Of a DNA stretch of 64,000 nt, positions 1 through 9,600 are shown one piece after another. Numbering within the stretch: position 1 is the first letter of the stretch; each line of letters begins with the position of its first letter. The stretch comes from Mycolicibacterium thermoresistibile. GTDB lineage: Bacteria; Actinomycetota; Actinomycetes; Mycobacteriales; Mycobacteriaceae. The DNA lies in contig NZ_LT906483.1 in the NCBI RefSeq assembly GCF_900187065.1, positions 2,356,001-2,420,000 on the forward strand, written 5' to 3'. Both the position numbers and the translations under genes were made by a program. The notes under the pieces were generated by a model. The model was not told the DNA's origin. It searched no databases and saw nothing but the letters and a program-made list of their open reading frames with translations.

Positions 1-1247
1 GTGCAGCCGCCGTCGCGGGCGTAGCAGATGAGGCGCTGATCGGCGGTGGCGATGCGTTTCTGCCGGCCCAGATACAGTGGGCGTTCGGTGTGGTCGTCGA
101 ACACCGCCAGGTAGTGGATGGCGTCGGCGGCCATACGGATCAACTCCCGCATCGGCAGCACCCCGGTACCCCCGGTACGCGCCGGCCCGGGCATCGACAC
201 CCTGGGGTCGGCCACGGCGTGGGCGGCCTGATTCAACTCGCCCAGGGTGGTGCGCACGATCACCGTCACCGGATGCCCCCGATGCGACCCCAACCGCCCG
301 GAGGCCACCGCGATCTTCAACCCGAGTGTGAGCCCGTCATGGCGGCGCTGAGCCGCACTGCGCAAATCGACACCCCCGGTATCGATATCCCCAACCCCGT
401 CGGCAGCGGTGTCAGCGGTTGTCGCAGCGGTGTCGGCGGTCGTCGCAGCGGTGCCGGCGGTGCCGGCGGTGCCGGTGGTCTCAGTGGTGCCGGTGGTGCC
501 GGTGGTATCGGTGGTGGTGTGGGGTAGATGGCGGCCCGGGCGGACCGCGGCGGTGACGGCCTCCAGATAGGCGCGCAGTTGCGGGTCGATCCACCCGGAG
601 ATCGCCGACATCCCATCACGCTGTTGGTCACCGAGGTGGATGCCGCGGCGGCGGGCCCGGTCCTGATCGTCGTAATGCCCGTCGGGGTTGAAGATCTCCT
701 CGATCCGCCGCCCCACCTGCCGCACGATGCCGGCATCACTTCGGGCGGCCTCGGCGATAAGGCTGGCTTCCACCGCCTCCCGATCGGTCACCGACACCGC
801 CGACGGCAACGCAGCCATCACCGTGGTGATGACCCGCAGATGCTCCTCACCGAGCAGCCCGGACTCGACAGCCCCGGCCACCCGCGCCAACACCGGCGGC
901 AGCGGTGGGCCGCTGAGCCGGCGGCGCGGCCGCAGCAGTGCGGCCACCCGCAACCGGCGTTTCACCTCACCAGGGGTGATCCGCAACCGCGCCCACAACC
1001 GGTCTCTGACCGCCGGCACCATCGCCGGTTCATCAGGCGGGTCGGCCAACTGGGCGAACACCCGATACATCAACCCCCGATTGATCCGACACTGCGTCTC
1101 CAACCGCTCGGCCAACTCCAGCCGAAACCCGGTACCGACCTCATCGAGACACAACGCGCGCATCTCGGCATACGCCGCATCCACCGCGGCCAGCAACTCA
1201 CCCACCCGCGCCCGGGCGGCCCCGGCGGTGACGAACTGCTGACCCAT
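1..1247 (-). CDS. REP13E12-type DUF222/HNH endonuclease family protein (partial, 3' end outside window)
   Basis: The reverse strand reads open from an ATG at 1247 to the window edge. It begins MGQQFVTAGAARARVGELL and contains the DUF222 core typical of mycobacterial 13E12-repeat proteins. The last residues, LICYARDGGC, are the first Cys-containing turn of the C-terminal HNH nuclease domain, whose remainder lies outside the window. Around 400-530 the protein has a low-complexity Thr/Gly/Ala linker built of degenerate 9-bp repeats. An in-frame ATG also exists at 1271, but it lies inside the SOS box at 1260-1275, so 1247 is preferred. Genes of this family are repeated and associated with mobile DNA in mycobacteria, and several are LexA-regulated. 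Nuclease activity is a family expectation and is not shown here. Confidence 0.85.
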   Translation of the reverse strand, partial: MGQQFVTAGAARARVGELLAAVDAAYAEMRALCLDEVGTGFRLELAERLETQCRINRGLMYRVFAQLADPPDEPAMVPAVRDRLWARLRITPGEVKRRLRVAALLRPRRRLSGPPLPPVLARVAGAVESGLLGEEHLRVITTVMAALPSAVSVTDREAVEASLIAEAARSDAGIVRQVGRRIEEIFNPDGHYDDQDRARRRGIHLGDQQRDGMSAISGWIDPQLRAYLEAVTAAVRPGRHLPHTTTDTTGTTGTTETTGTAGTAGTAATTADTAATTADTAADGVGDIDTGGVDLRSAAQRRHDGLTLGLKIAVASGRLGSHRGHPVTVIVRTTLGELNQAAHAVADPRVSMPGPARTGGTGVLPMRELIRMAADAIHYLAVFDDHTERPLYLGRQKRIATADQRLICYARDGGC

Positions 1248-1259
1248 GAACCCACCGTA

Positions 1260-1275
1260 TCGAACACCCATTCGA
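1260..1275 (-). promoter_or_regulatory. LexA (SOS) box upstream of the REP13E12 gene
   Basis: On the plus strand the site reads TCGAAC-ACCC-ATTCGA, one mismatch from the mycobacterial SOS consensus TCGAAC-N4-GTTCGA. It lies 13-28 bp before the ATG at 1247. M. tuberculosis 13E12-family genes are known LexA targets, which agrees with this position. Confidence 0.7.
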
Positions 1276-1300
1276 CACAGCAGCCCCCACCACCCCGACT

Positions 1301-1330
1301 GGGGACAAAACCCCCATTGGGGACAACCCC
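1301..1330 (-). terminator. Possible short double hairpin after the NRPS gene
   Basis: Just past the NRPS stop two short stems follow each other: GGGG-ACAAAA-CCCC at 1301-1314 and GGGG-ACAA-CCCC at 1319-1330 (plus-strand reading). They may slow or end transcription before the REP13E12 gene. There is no U-tract and the stems are only 4 bp, so this is weak. Confidence 0.25.
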
Positions 1331-1334
1331 GGCG

Positions 1335-4300
1335 TCAGAACCGGTAGGTCGTGCAGCCGACCTGCAGACCGGAGCCCACCGTGATGATCAGTCCGATGTC
1401 GCCGGACCGCACCAACCCCTGACCGGTCGCGACCTGGAGGCCGTACGGCAACGCCGACGAGAACGGATCCGCGTCCACCGGCAGATCGACGAACAGCGAA
1501 CTCGACAGGTTCAGCCGCCCGGCGAGTTCGGCCCGGTCCGCGACCGGCAGGAACGGCGGGAACACCGCCGCGATGTCGGTGGGCGCGAGCCCCTCGGTCT
1601 GCAGCAGCTCCTCGACCGCGGCCGGTATGCAATCCAGATAGTGTGCGGTCAACTTCGGATCCCAGTCGATCTGCAACCAGGTCCGACCGTGCCGGTTGCG
1701 GGTGTAGGTGGTCAGCGCATCGGCGTGCTCGGGGTGATGATGGAACACGAACTGGCCGAAACCGACTGTGCCGTCGCCGGATCCGAGAACAACCGCGGAT
1801 CCCATCTCGGTGATGCCCAGCAGGGGAAGCCCGTGGTGTGCGGAACCGGTGTCGTTGTTCTCGATCTCCGACGCGACCACCAGCGCGCCCTGCACATCCC
1901 CGGCCGCCAGCAACTCGCCGGCCACCTGACAGGCGTTGAGGAACCCGACCGCACCATTGAGGACGTCGAAAGCCAACGTCTTCGGGCCGTCGGGGGAGCG
2001 GATGTCGTCGTTCAGCCCCAGCTCACCGGCCAGGAAGGCCGCGATCGCCGGTTCGCTGACGAACTCGTCGCGGTACACCCCGGCGTGGATCAGCAGCCCG
2101 ACCACCGCCGGGTCGATCCCGCTGTCCCGAAGGCCCGCCCGGGCCGCCCGCACCGCGAGTTCCACCGATCCACTGCGATCGGTGCCGTCGTTCACCGCGG
2201 TGCCGATCCCCGCGATGCGGACCCGTTGCGGCCTGGGCAGATCACGACGCGACCGCCCCCCGCTCGACCGGGGCCGCCGGAGGTCCCCGCCGGTTCCGTG
2301 GACGCGGTCCGCGCGGCGCAGTCGGTCCGGCAGATCGTCGAACGTATACAGCGCGGCGCCGACCGTCTGACCGGACCCGCTGATGCCGAACACCGTCCGA
2401 TCCCCGGACTGGATCCGGTTCCCCAGGATGTGGTCCTTGAGCGCAACGAAATGCGATGTGCTCGCGGTGTTTCCACGCTCGGCGAGGTTGAAGATGGTGT
2501 TGCCCGGATGCGCCGCGGACTTCCCGAACACCCGGTTGATCGCCAGCATCGCATCGTTGAGCGAGGATTCCGACGTCTGGTGGATGAGCAGATGGTCACA
2601 GCTCTGTGGACGCCAACCGTGCCGCTGCATCACCTCCGACACATACGGCACCGCGGCCTTGACCGCAACGGCCGTACCGCCGATGGAATCGGTGACCATG
2701 ATCGCCCCGCCGTGCGAGTGTTCGGTCACCTTGGCCACACACAACCTGCTGTAGCGGCCCAGCGTCGCCATGTCGATGTCGTGGAAGCCGACCCGGTTGT
2801 TGGGCCCACGCTCCAGAATGACCGCCGCGCCCGCATCGCCCAACGTCAGACAGGCCAACCGGGGGTCCATCGGCCCCTCGATCTCCTTCTGCGCGTTCTC
2901 GGTCAGATGGGTGATGTACTCACCGCTCACCACCATCGCCGACTGCACCAGCCCGGTGTGCAGAAACGCGTCGGCGACCTTGATCCCCGTCCACATCCCG
3001 GCGCAGGCGTTGCTGATGTCGAACGCCACCGCATTGGTGAAGCCGCACTGATCGCGCAACCGCACCGCCGTGGACGGCTCGAACACGAACTTGTGGCCGG
3101 GCCCGTCGCACCGGGAGATGTTGCAGGCGATGATCAACTCGATGTCGTCCGGTTCATAACTCGACCGGGACATGCAGTCGGCGATCGCCTGCCGCGCCAG
3201 ATCGATGGAGAACTCCCCGGGGGCGACCATGCGCCGCCGCTTGATACCGGTCAGCCGCTCCATCGGGATCCCGATCTCGGTGGCGCATCCGGCCAGCACC
3301 GTCTCGGTCGACACCGCCTCGGCGGGCAGATAGGTGCCGATGCTCTCGATCACCGTGTTGCGGGTGTCCTGCTCGGGCAGCGGCGCCGGGGCGTGCGGTG
3401 CAGGCTCCTCGCCGTGTTCGAGTGCGGAACCGCCTGCCGCACCGGCCGACCCGCCGTATTCGGCGGCGAGCTGTGCGACGGTGCCGCACAGGAACACCGC
3501 TTCGGGGGTCAGCGGAATCCCGGCCTCGCCGGCTTTCACCGTGACCTCGAGGCTGTGCGTCGAACACCCGCCGAGCGCGAAGAAGTCGTCGTGGATGCCG
3601 ACCCGCTCCACCTCGAGCACCTCGCGCCAGATGTCGGCCAGGATCCGCTCCGCGGGGGTGCGGGGCGCGACGAACTCGTGCTCGTCCCGGTCCGGAGCGG
3701 CCTGGGCAGCCGCCGTCAACGCCCGGCGGTCCACCTTGCCGCTGGCCGTCCGCGGCAGCGCCGACATCACGTAGAAGACCGCCGGAACCATGGCCGCGGG
3801 GATCCGGTCGATGAGGAACCGCCGCAGTTCGGCAGTGCTGGGTGAATCCCCGGCCGACACCAGATACCCCATCAACCGGGTGTTGCCGCGTTGATCCTTG
3901 CCCGCCACCACAACGTTCTCGGCGACCTTCGGGTGCTGTTGCAGGGCCGCCTCGACCTCGCCCAGTTCGATCCGCACTCCGCGGACTTTGACCTGATCAT
4001 CGGCACGGCCCAGGTATTCGATGTTGCCGTCGGGCAGGTAGCGAGCGAGATCACCGGTGCGGTACATCATCTCGCCCGGCCGCTCGGCGAACGGGTCCGG
4101 CAGGAAGTGGGCGGCGGTCGCGTCCGGCCGGTTCAGGTAGCCGCGGCCGACCCCGGCACCGGCGATGTACATCTCCCCGGGCACCCCCACCGGGAGGGGC
4201 CGGCGCGCCGCGTCGAGCAGGTACACCCGGACGTTGGCGATCGGGCGTCCGATCGGCACCGCCGGTCCGGGCGCCCCGCGCCGGCAGTGGAAATAGGTGG

Positions 4301-6674
4301 CTGTGACGGCGGTTTCGGCCGGCCCGTACTCATTCCACAGTTCGGCGTCGAGTGTCGCCAGAAAGCGCTGGGTCAACTCATACGGCACCGGTTCGCCGCC
4401 ACACGAGACGTGCCGCAGCGCGACACAGTCGGTCACGGCGGGCTCGGCCAGCACGGCGCGCAGCGTCGACGGCACGAAGAACGCCGCGGTGACCGACTTC
4501 TCGGCCATGGTCCGCACCAGATAGCCGATGTCCTTGTGGCCGTCGGGCTTGGTGATGATCAGCCGCGCCCCGGCGATCAACGCCCAGAAGATCTCCAGGA
4601 CCGACACATCGAACGTCACCGGTGTCTGTTGCAGCACCCGGTCGGTGGCGGTGAGCGGATCGGTCTGCTGCATCCACAACAACCGGTTGCAGATGCCGCG
4701 GTGGGTGTTGAGCGCGCCCTTCGGGGTCCCGGTGGAACCCGAGGTGTGGATGACATACGCCAGGTTGTCGCCGGTGGTGCCGGCGGGGCCGGCAGCCGAG
4801 TCGGCGGTGACCGGCGACCCGACATCGAGAAACACCTGTTCCCCGCGGAATTCGCGCAGCAGGTCCGTATGCCGTCGGTGGGTCACACACACCGGAGCGT
4901 CCGACGCGCCCGACAGGATGGCGGCGATGCGGTGCACCGGCTGCGCCGGATCGATCGGCATGAACGCACCACCCGCCTTGAGCACCCCGAGCCAGGCGAC
5001 GACCAGATCGGCGGAACGGTCCAGCAGAACCGGCACGATGGTGTCCGGACCGACCGACAGCCGTTGCAACCGAAGGGCGAGCGTCTCGGACCGCCGGTCC
5101 AGCTCCCCGTAGGTCAGCTCACCGTCGGCGGAGCTCAGCGCCACCGCAGCCGGATCACGGCGGGCGGCTGTGGTGACCAGGTCATGCAGGCACTCGGGTG
5201 CGCCGAAGTCCACCTCGGTCCGATTCCACTGGGCCAGTCGGCGGCATTCCGCGTCGGTGAGCAGCGGCAGTTCGGACACCTTCGCGGCCGGACCGGCGAC
5301 GATGCCGGACAGCATGGTGACGAAGTGGCCGGCCATCCGTTCGATGGTGGCGGCGTCGAACAGGTCCGTGTTGTACTGCAGCGCACAGACCAGCTCGCCG
5401 TCGCGTTCGCCCATCAGCATCATCAGCTCATTGGGCGCGCCGCCCTGTCCGATGTGGACGGTCTGCAGATCCAGCTCGGCGCCCGACGCGATACCGGTGT
5501 CGCTGTCGCGGGTCTCGCGGAAACGGCGGTGCTGTTCCCAGGCGAATGACACCTGGAAGAGCGGGGCATGCCCGACATCCCGCACCGGCTTGAGCCGCTC
5601 GACCAGCAAGGTGAACGGAAACTCCTGGTGCGCAAGAGCGTCGAGGACCGTCTGCTTCGTCTGACCGAGCAGCGAGGCGAAGGTGGTGTCCCCGGTGACA
5701 TCGAACCGCAGCACCAACGGGTTGGCGAAATAGCCGACCACCCCGTCCAGCCCGGACTGTTCGCGCCCCGCGAAGGGCGATCCGATCAGGATGTCGTTCT
5801 GTCCGCTGTACCGGTGCAGCAGGGCGATGTAGGCGGCCAACAACGTCATGTACGGCGTGGCGCCGGCACGGCGCGCGGTCTGCTTCAGGTCCGCGGTCAG
5901 CCGGCGGTCGATGGTGAACCGGTGCACCGCACCCCGGTAGGTCTGGGCCACCCGGCGCGGCCGGTCCATCGGCAATTCGATGACCGGCAGGTCACCGGCC
6001 AGCCGGTCTCGCCAGTACTCCCAGAGCCGTTCGCCCTCACTGCTCTCCAGCATCTGGATCTGGTGCTCGGCGTGGTCGACGTAGCGTTGCGGGCACGGTT
6101 CGGGCCGCTCGGCGCCGTGTTCGGCCGCGTAGAGCCGGCGCAGCTCGTCGAGAATGACGTCGATGGACCAGAAGTCCACCGCGATATGGTGAACCACCAG
6201 CACCAGCAGTTGTTCGCCCGAAGCGCGCCGCACCACCGACAGCCGGAACACCGGACCGGTCTCGAGGTCGAACGGTTGATTCGATTCGCGCCGCAACCAG
6301 CGATCGAATTCGGTGTCGTCGGAACCGATGTCGTGCTGGTCGATCTGCACCGGCCAGTGGGGGTGGACCAGCTGCACCGGCCGGCCGTCCCGGACCGCGT
6401 ACGTGGTGCGCAGGATCGCGTGCCGGTCGACGAGCGCCTGGGCGGCGCGGTGCAGGGCACCCATGTCCAGCGGGCCGCGGATCCGCCCGGCGAAACTGAT
6501 GTTGTAGGCCGGACTGCCGGGTGCGAGCTGATACAGAAACCACATCGACCGCTGCCCGTAGGACAGCGGATGCACCGACGCTGACGCCTCGGCACGCTGT
6601 TTCAGCAGCCGGGCGAGCAGGGCGCGTTTCTGCTCGGGGGTGAGCGCCGCGAGATCAGTGGAGCTGAGTGTCAT
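1335..6674 (-). CDS. Nonribosomal peptide synthetase C-A-PCP fused to tandem KASIII-like domains
   Basis: A protein of about 1779 residues starting MTLSSTDLAALTPEQKRALL at 6674. Its start overlaps the 3' end of the upstream FAAL-PKS gene by 20 bp, so the two are probably translationally coupled. A longer in-frame start at 6869 would lie inside that gene and is rejected. Domain order: condensation (about 30-470, HHIAVDF near 160); adenylation (about 480-985, SGSTGTPKG near 650, NEYGPAET, YRTGDLARYLPDG, Lys in TASGKVDRRAL near 978); carrier domain (Ser1038 in LGGCS); KASIII-like domain 1 (about 1103-1450, Cys1224 in NACAGM, IHQTS, ERGNTAS); KASIII-like domain 2 (about 1475-1779). Domain 2 has Ala1575 where the catalytic Cys should be and lacks the His motif. 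The pocket residues I read by hand are DVLFSGEVT; I do not recognise the substrate. I infer it N-acylates one amino acid and that the KASIII pair releases or condenses the product. Confidence 0.9.
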   Translation of the reverse strand: MTLSSTDLAALTPEQKRALLARLLKQRAEASASVHPLSYGQRSMWFLYQLAPGSPAYNISFAGRIRGPLDMGALHRAAQALVDRHAILRTTYAVRDGRPVQLVHPHWPVQIDQHDIGSDDTEFDRWLRRESNQPFDLETGPVFRLSVVRRASGEQLLVLVVHHIAVDFWSIDVILDELRRLYAAEHGAERPEPCPQRYVDHAEHQIQMLESSEGERLWEYWRDRLAGDLPVIELPMDRPRRVAQTYRGAVHRFTIDRRLTADLKQTARRAGATPYMTLLAAYIALLHRYSGQNDILIGSPFAGREQSGLDGVVGYFANPLVLRFDVTGDTTFASLLGQTKQTVLDALAHQEFPFTLLVERLKPVRDVGHAPLFQVSFAWEQHRRFRETRDSDTGIASGAELDLQTVHIGQGGAPNELMMLMGERDGELVCALQYNTDLFDAATIERMAGHFVTMLSGIVAGPAAKVSELPLLTDAECRRLAQWNRTEVDFGAPECLHDLVTTAARRDPAAVALSSADGELTYGELDRRSETLALRLQRLSVGPDTIVPVLLDRSADLVVAWLGVLKAGGAFMPIDPAQPVHRIAAILSGASDAPVCVTHRRHTDLLREFRGEQVFLDVGSPVTADSAAGPAGTTGDNLAYVIHTSGSTGTPKGALNTHRGICNRLLWMQQTDPLTATDRVLQQTPVTFDVSVLEIFWALIAGARLIITKPDGHKDIGYLVRTMAEKSVTAAFFVPSTLRAVLAEPAVTDCVALRHVSCGGEPVPYELTQRFLATLDAELWNEYGPAETAVTATYFHCRRGAPGPAVPIGRPIANVRVYLLDAARRPLPVGVPGEMYIAGAGVGRGYLNRPDATAAHFLPDPFAERPGEMMYRTGDLARYLPDGNIEYLGRADDQVKVRGVRIELGEVEAALQQHPKVAENVVVAGKDQRGNTRLMGYLVSAGDSPSTAELRRFLIDRIPAAMVPAVFYVMSALPRTASGKVDRRALTAAAQAAPDRDEHEFVAPRTPAERILADIWREVLEVERVGIHDDFFALGGCSTHSLEVTVKAGEAGIPLTPEAVFLCGTVAQLAAEYGGSAGAAGGSALEHGEEPAPHAPAPLPEQDTRNTVIESIGTYLPAEAVSTETVLAGCATEIGIPMERLTGIKRRRMVAPGEFSIDLARQAIADCMSRSSYEPDDIELIIACNISRCDGPGHKFVFEPSTAVRLRDQCGFTNAVAFDISNACAGMWTGIKVADAFLHTGLVQSAMVVSGEYITHLTENAQKEIEGPMDPRLACLTLGDAGAAVILERGPNNRVGFHDIDMATLGRYSRLCVAKVTEHSHGGAIMVTDSIGGTAVAVKAAVPYVSEVMQRHGWRPQSCDHLLIHQTSESSLNDAMLAINRVFGKSAAHPGNTIFNLAERGNTASTSHFVALKDHILGNRIQSGDRTVFGISGSGQTVGAALYTFDDLPDRLRRADRVHGTGGDLRRPRSSGGRSRRDLPRPQRVRIAGIGTAVNDGTDRSGSVELAVRAARAGLRDSGIDPAVVGLLIHAGVYRDEFVSEPAIAAFLAGELGLNDDIRSPDGPKTLAFDVLNGAVGFLNACQVAGELLAAGDVQGALVVASEIENNDTGSAHHGLPLLGITEMGSAVVLGSGDGTVGFGQFVFHHHPEHADALTTYTRNRHGRTWLQIDWDPKLTAHYLDCIPAAVEELLQTEGLAPTDIAAVFPPFLPVADRAELAGRLNLSSSLFVDLPVDADPFSSALPYGLQVATGQGLVRSGDIGLIITVGSGLQVGCTTYRF

Positions 6675-9600
6675 CGTGATTCTCCCCGGCTGCCAGAAGC
6701 TGGCGTAACAGTTCGTCGACGGTGTCGTCGGACACCTCGGGCATCTGGTTGAGCAGTTCGATCCAGCGCCCGCCATCACCGGACCCGGACGCCACGGCGC
6801 CGTCTGGCGGGCGTGAGCGGCCCGGTACCCCTGCGCTTTCCGGCTCCGGTGTGGTGGAACCGAATCCAACCATGGTCGTGCTGATCCACTCGGCGAGGTC
6901 GCTGACGCTCGGACCGTTCAACAACTGCGCCACCGGGATGACGATCCCGAGATCCCGTTCCACCCGGGCGCGCAGCTCGGCCGCCGTCAACGAGTCGATC
7001 CCGAGGGTGCTCAACGGTGCGGCGACGTCCAGCAACGGTGGCAGCACACCGAGTTCGGCGGCCACCCGGTCACGCAGATAGGACTCGAGCAGTTCGCGCC
7101 GTTCCCGCTGGTCGGCGCAGAGCAGGACCTCGTCCACGGTGGGCGCCGCGCTTGCCGACGGCGCCGGCAGCGGCGCCGGGACCACAGTGCGTTCGGCCGT
7201 CCCACCGGTCCCGGCGCCGTCGCCGGTGTCACACCGGTCGATGTCCAGCCAGAAGCGTTGCCGCTGCCACGGATAGGTGGGCGCGGCCGTGCAATGCGAC
7301 CCGTGCGGATGCACCCGGGCCCAGTCCACCGCATGCCCGCTGGCATACAGCGCCGCAAGGGATGTCATGAGCACATCGCGGCCGCACTCGCCACGCCGCA
7401 TCGACACCAACGTCGTGCAGGACCGGCCCAGGTCGGCGGCATCCTCCTGCACCGCCGACAGCAGCATCGGGTGCGCACTGATCTCCAGGAACGCATCGTG
7501 TCCCCGGCCGAGCAGTCGGCGCACCGCCGCCGAGAACCGCACCGGGGAGTGCAGATTCTCCATCCAGTGGGCCGCGCCGAAACCACGACCGGTGACCGCG
7601 TCACCGGTCACGGTGGAATACAACGGAATCCGGGGATCGTCCGGGCGCAGGTTCGCCAGCAGCCCGTCGAGGCCCTCGCGGACCGCGCCGGTGCTCGCCA
7701 GCCGCGACAACCGGGTGCGTCCGCACAGCAGCGCAGCGGCGTCGTCGAGCCCGAGCACACCCGCGACATGTGCGGCCGCGACCTCGCCCATCCGATGCCC
7801 GATGACCGCGGCGGGCTCCACACCCCAGGACTGCCACAACGCCGCCAGCGCCACCTGAACGGCGAACAGGGCGGGCGACGCGATGGTCACCTCGTCCATC
7901 CGCGAATGGGACGGATCGGCGAGCAGCTCGCTCAGCGGTGAGATCTCCATGTGCCGGCGCAGCGCCCGGTCACATTCGGCCAGGGCGGTGCGGAACACCT
8001 GATCCTCGGCGTACAACCGCTGGGCCATTCCGCGCCACTGGGATCCCTCGTCGGAGAACACGAACACCACCCCGGACCGGTGCCCGGACTGCGATCGTCC
8101 GGTGAACACGCCCGGATGCGGTTCACCGCGCCGATATGCGGCCAACGCCCCGATCAGCTCCGCGCGGGAAGCACCGACCACCGCGAGCCGGTGGTCGTGG
8201 TGGGCGCGCCGAGCGCCGGCGGTGTGGCAGAGATCCGCCGGCGGAACCCCACCGGTCAACGCCGACTCGTACCGTTCGGCCAGCGCGTCGAGAGCCGCCT
8301 GGGATCGGGCGGACAGCGGGAGGATCTCCACGAAGCCGTCCGCATGGTCGTCCGCGGTCGCGGCGGCCCGGACCTGGGGCGCCTCGGCCAGCACGACATG
8401 CGCGTTGGTGCCGCCGAACCCGAAGGCGCTGACACCGGCGACCGCGCGGCCGCTGTCGTCCGGCCACGGTGTGAGCGTCTGCGCGACCCGCACCGGGAGC
8501 TTGTCGAACTCGATGGTGGGGTTGGGCTCGGTGAAGTTCAGGGTCGGCGGAATCATGCGATGCCGCAGTGCGAGCGCGACTTTGATCAGCCCGGCGATCC
8601 CGGCCGCCGCCTCCAGATGACCGATGTTGGTCTTGACCGAACCGATCAGGCACGGGCTGTCCGGCGGTCGGTCCTCGGCCAGCACCGTTCCGAGCGCACC
8701 CACCTCGATCGCGTCACCGACGGGGGTGCCGATACCCTGGGCCTCGACATACTGCACCACACCCGGGGACACCCCGGCGCGCCGATATGCGTCGGTCAGC
8801 ACCACCTCCTGGGCCGTCCGGCTCGGCGCCATCAACCCGTTGGTGCGTCCGTCCTGATTGACGGCGCTGCCTCGGATCACCGCATAGATCGGATCCTCGT
8901 CGGCCAACGCCTCACGGAGCGGTTTGAGCACCACGATCCCGGCGCCCTCGCCGCGCACCCAGCCGTCGGCGCGGGCGTCGAAGGTCTTGCACCGGCCGTC
9001 GGTCGCCATCACCCCGGCGCGGGTGAAGTTGAGCCCGATACCCGCCGACAACATGATGTTCACCCCGCCGGCCAGCGCGAGATCGCATTCGCCGTCGCGC
9101 AGACTGCGGCAGGCCTGATGCACGGCCACCAGCGATGACGAACATGCGCTGTCCAGGGTGAGGCTCGGACCGCGGAAATCGAACACGTAGGACAGCCGGT
9201 TGGCGGCGATGCTCGAGGCGGTGCCGGTGCCGCTGTAGGCGTCGATCAACTCCGGATGGCTCAGCTGCAGATGCAGGTAGTCATAGGTGCTGACCCCGGT
9301 GAACACACCGGTGCGGCTACCGGCGAGGCGGTCCGGCACCAGGCCGGCGTCCTCCAGCGCCTCCCACGCCACCTCCAGCAGCAACCGCTGCTGCGGATCG
9401 ATCCGCACCGCTTCGCGTGGCGAGATGCCGAAGAACCCGGCGTCGAATCCGTCGATCCGCTCCAGGAAGCCGCCCCACCGGGTGCCGTCGCCGACACTGT
9501 CGGTGTCCCAGCGCTCGGGTGGTGTCGCGGTGATCGCGTCGCGGCCCTCGCGCAGCAGACGCCAGTACGCCGCCGGCCCGTCCGCACCCGGGAACCGGCA

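Noticed and set aside
90..527. Gly/Ala-rich plus-strand frame that looks like a PE_PGRS fragment
   Set aside because: It is antisense to the Thr/Ala-rich linker of the REP13E12 gene, which has real DUF222 homology in the other frame.
528..3845. 1105-codon open plus-strand frame, and a 908-codon one at 9256-11982
   Set aside because: Both are antisense to NRPS/PKS domains with intact motifs; long antisense frames are common in very GC-rich DNA, and their residue content (Arg, His, Gln, Pro) is typical of shadows.
6675..6869. 65-residue N-terminal extension of the NRPS
   Set aside because: It lies within the coding region of the upstream FAAL-PKS gene and has shadow-like content; NRPS similarity begins just after MTLSSTDL.
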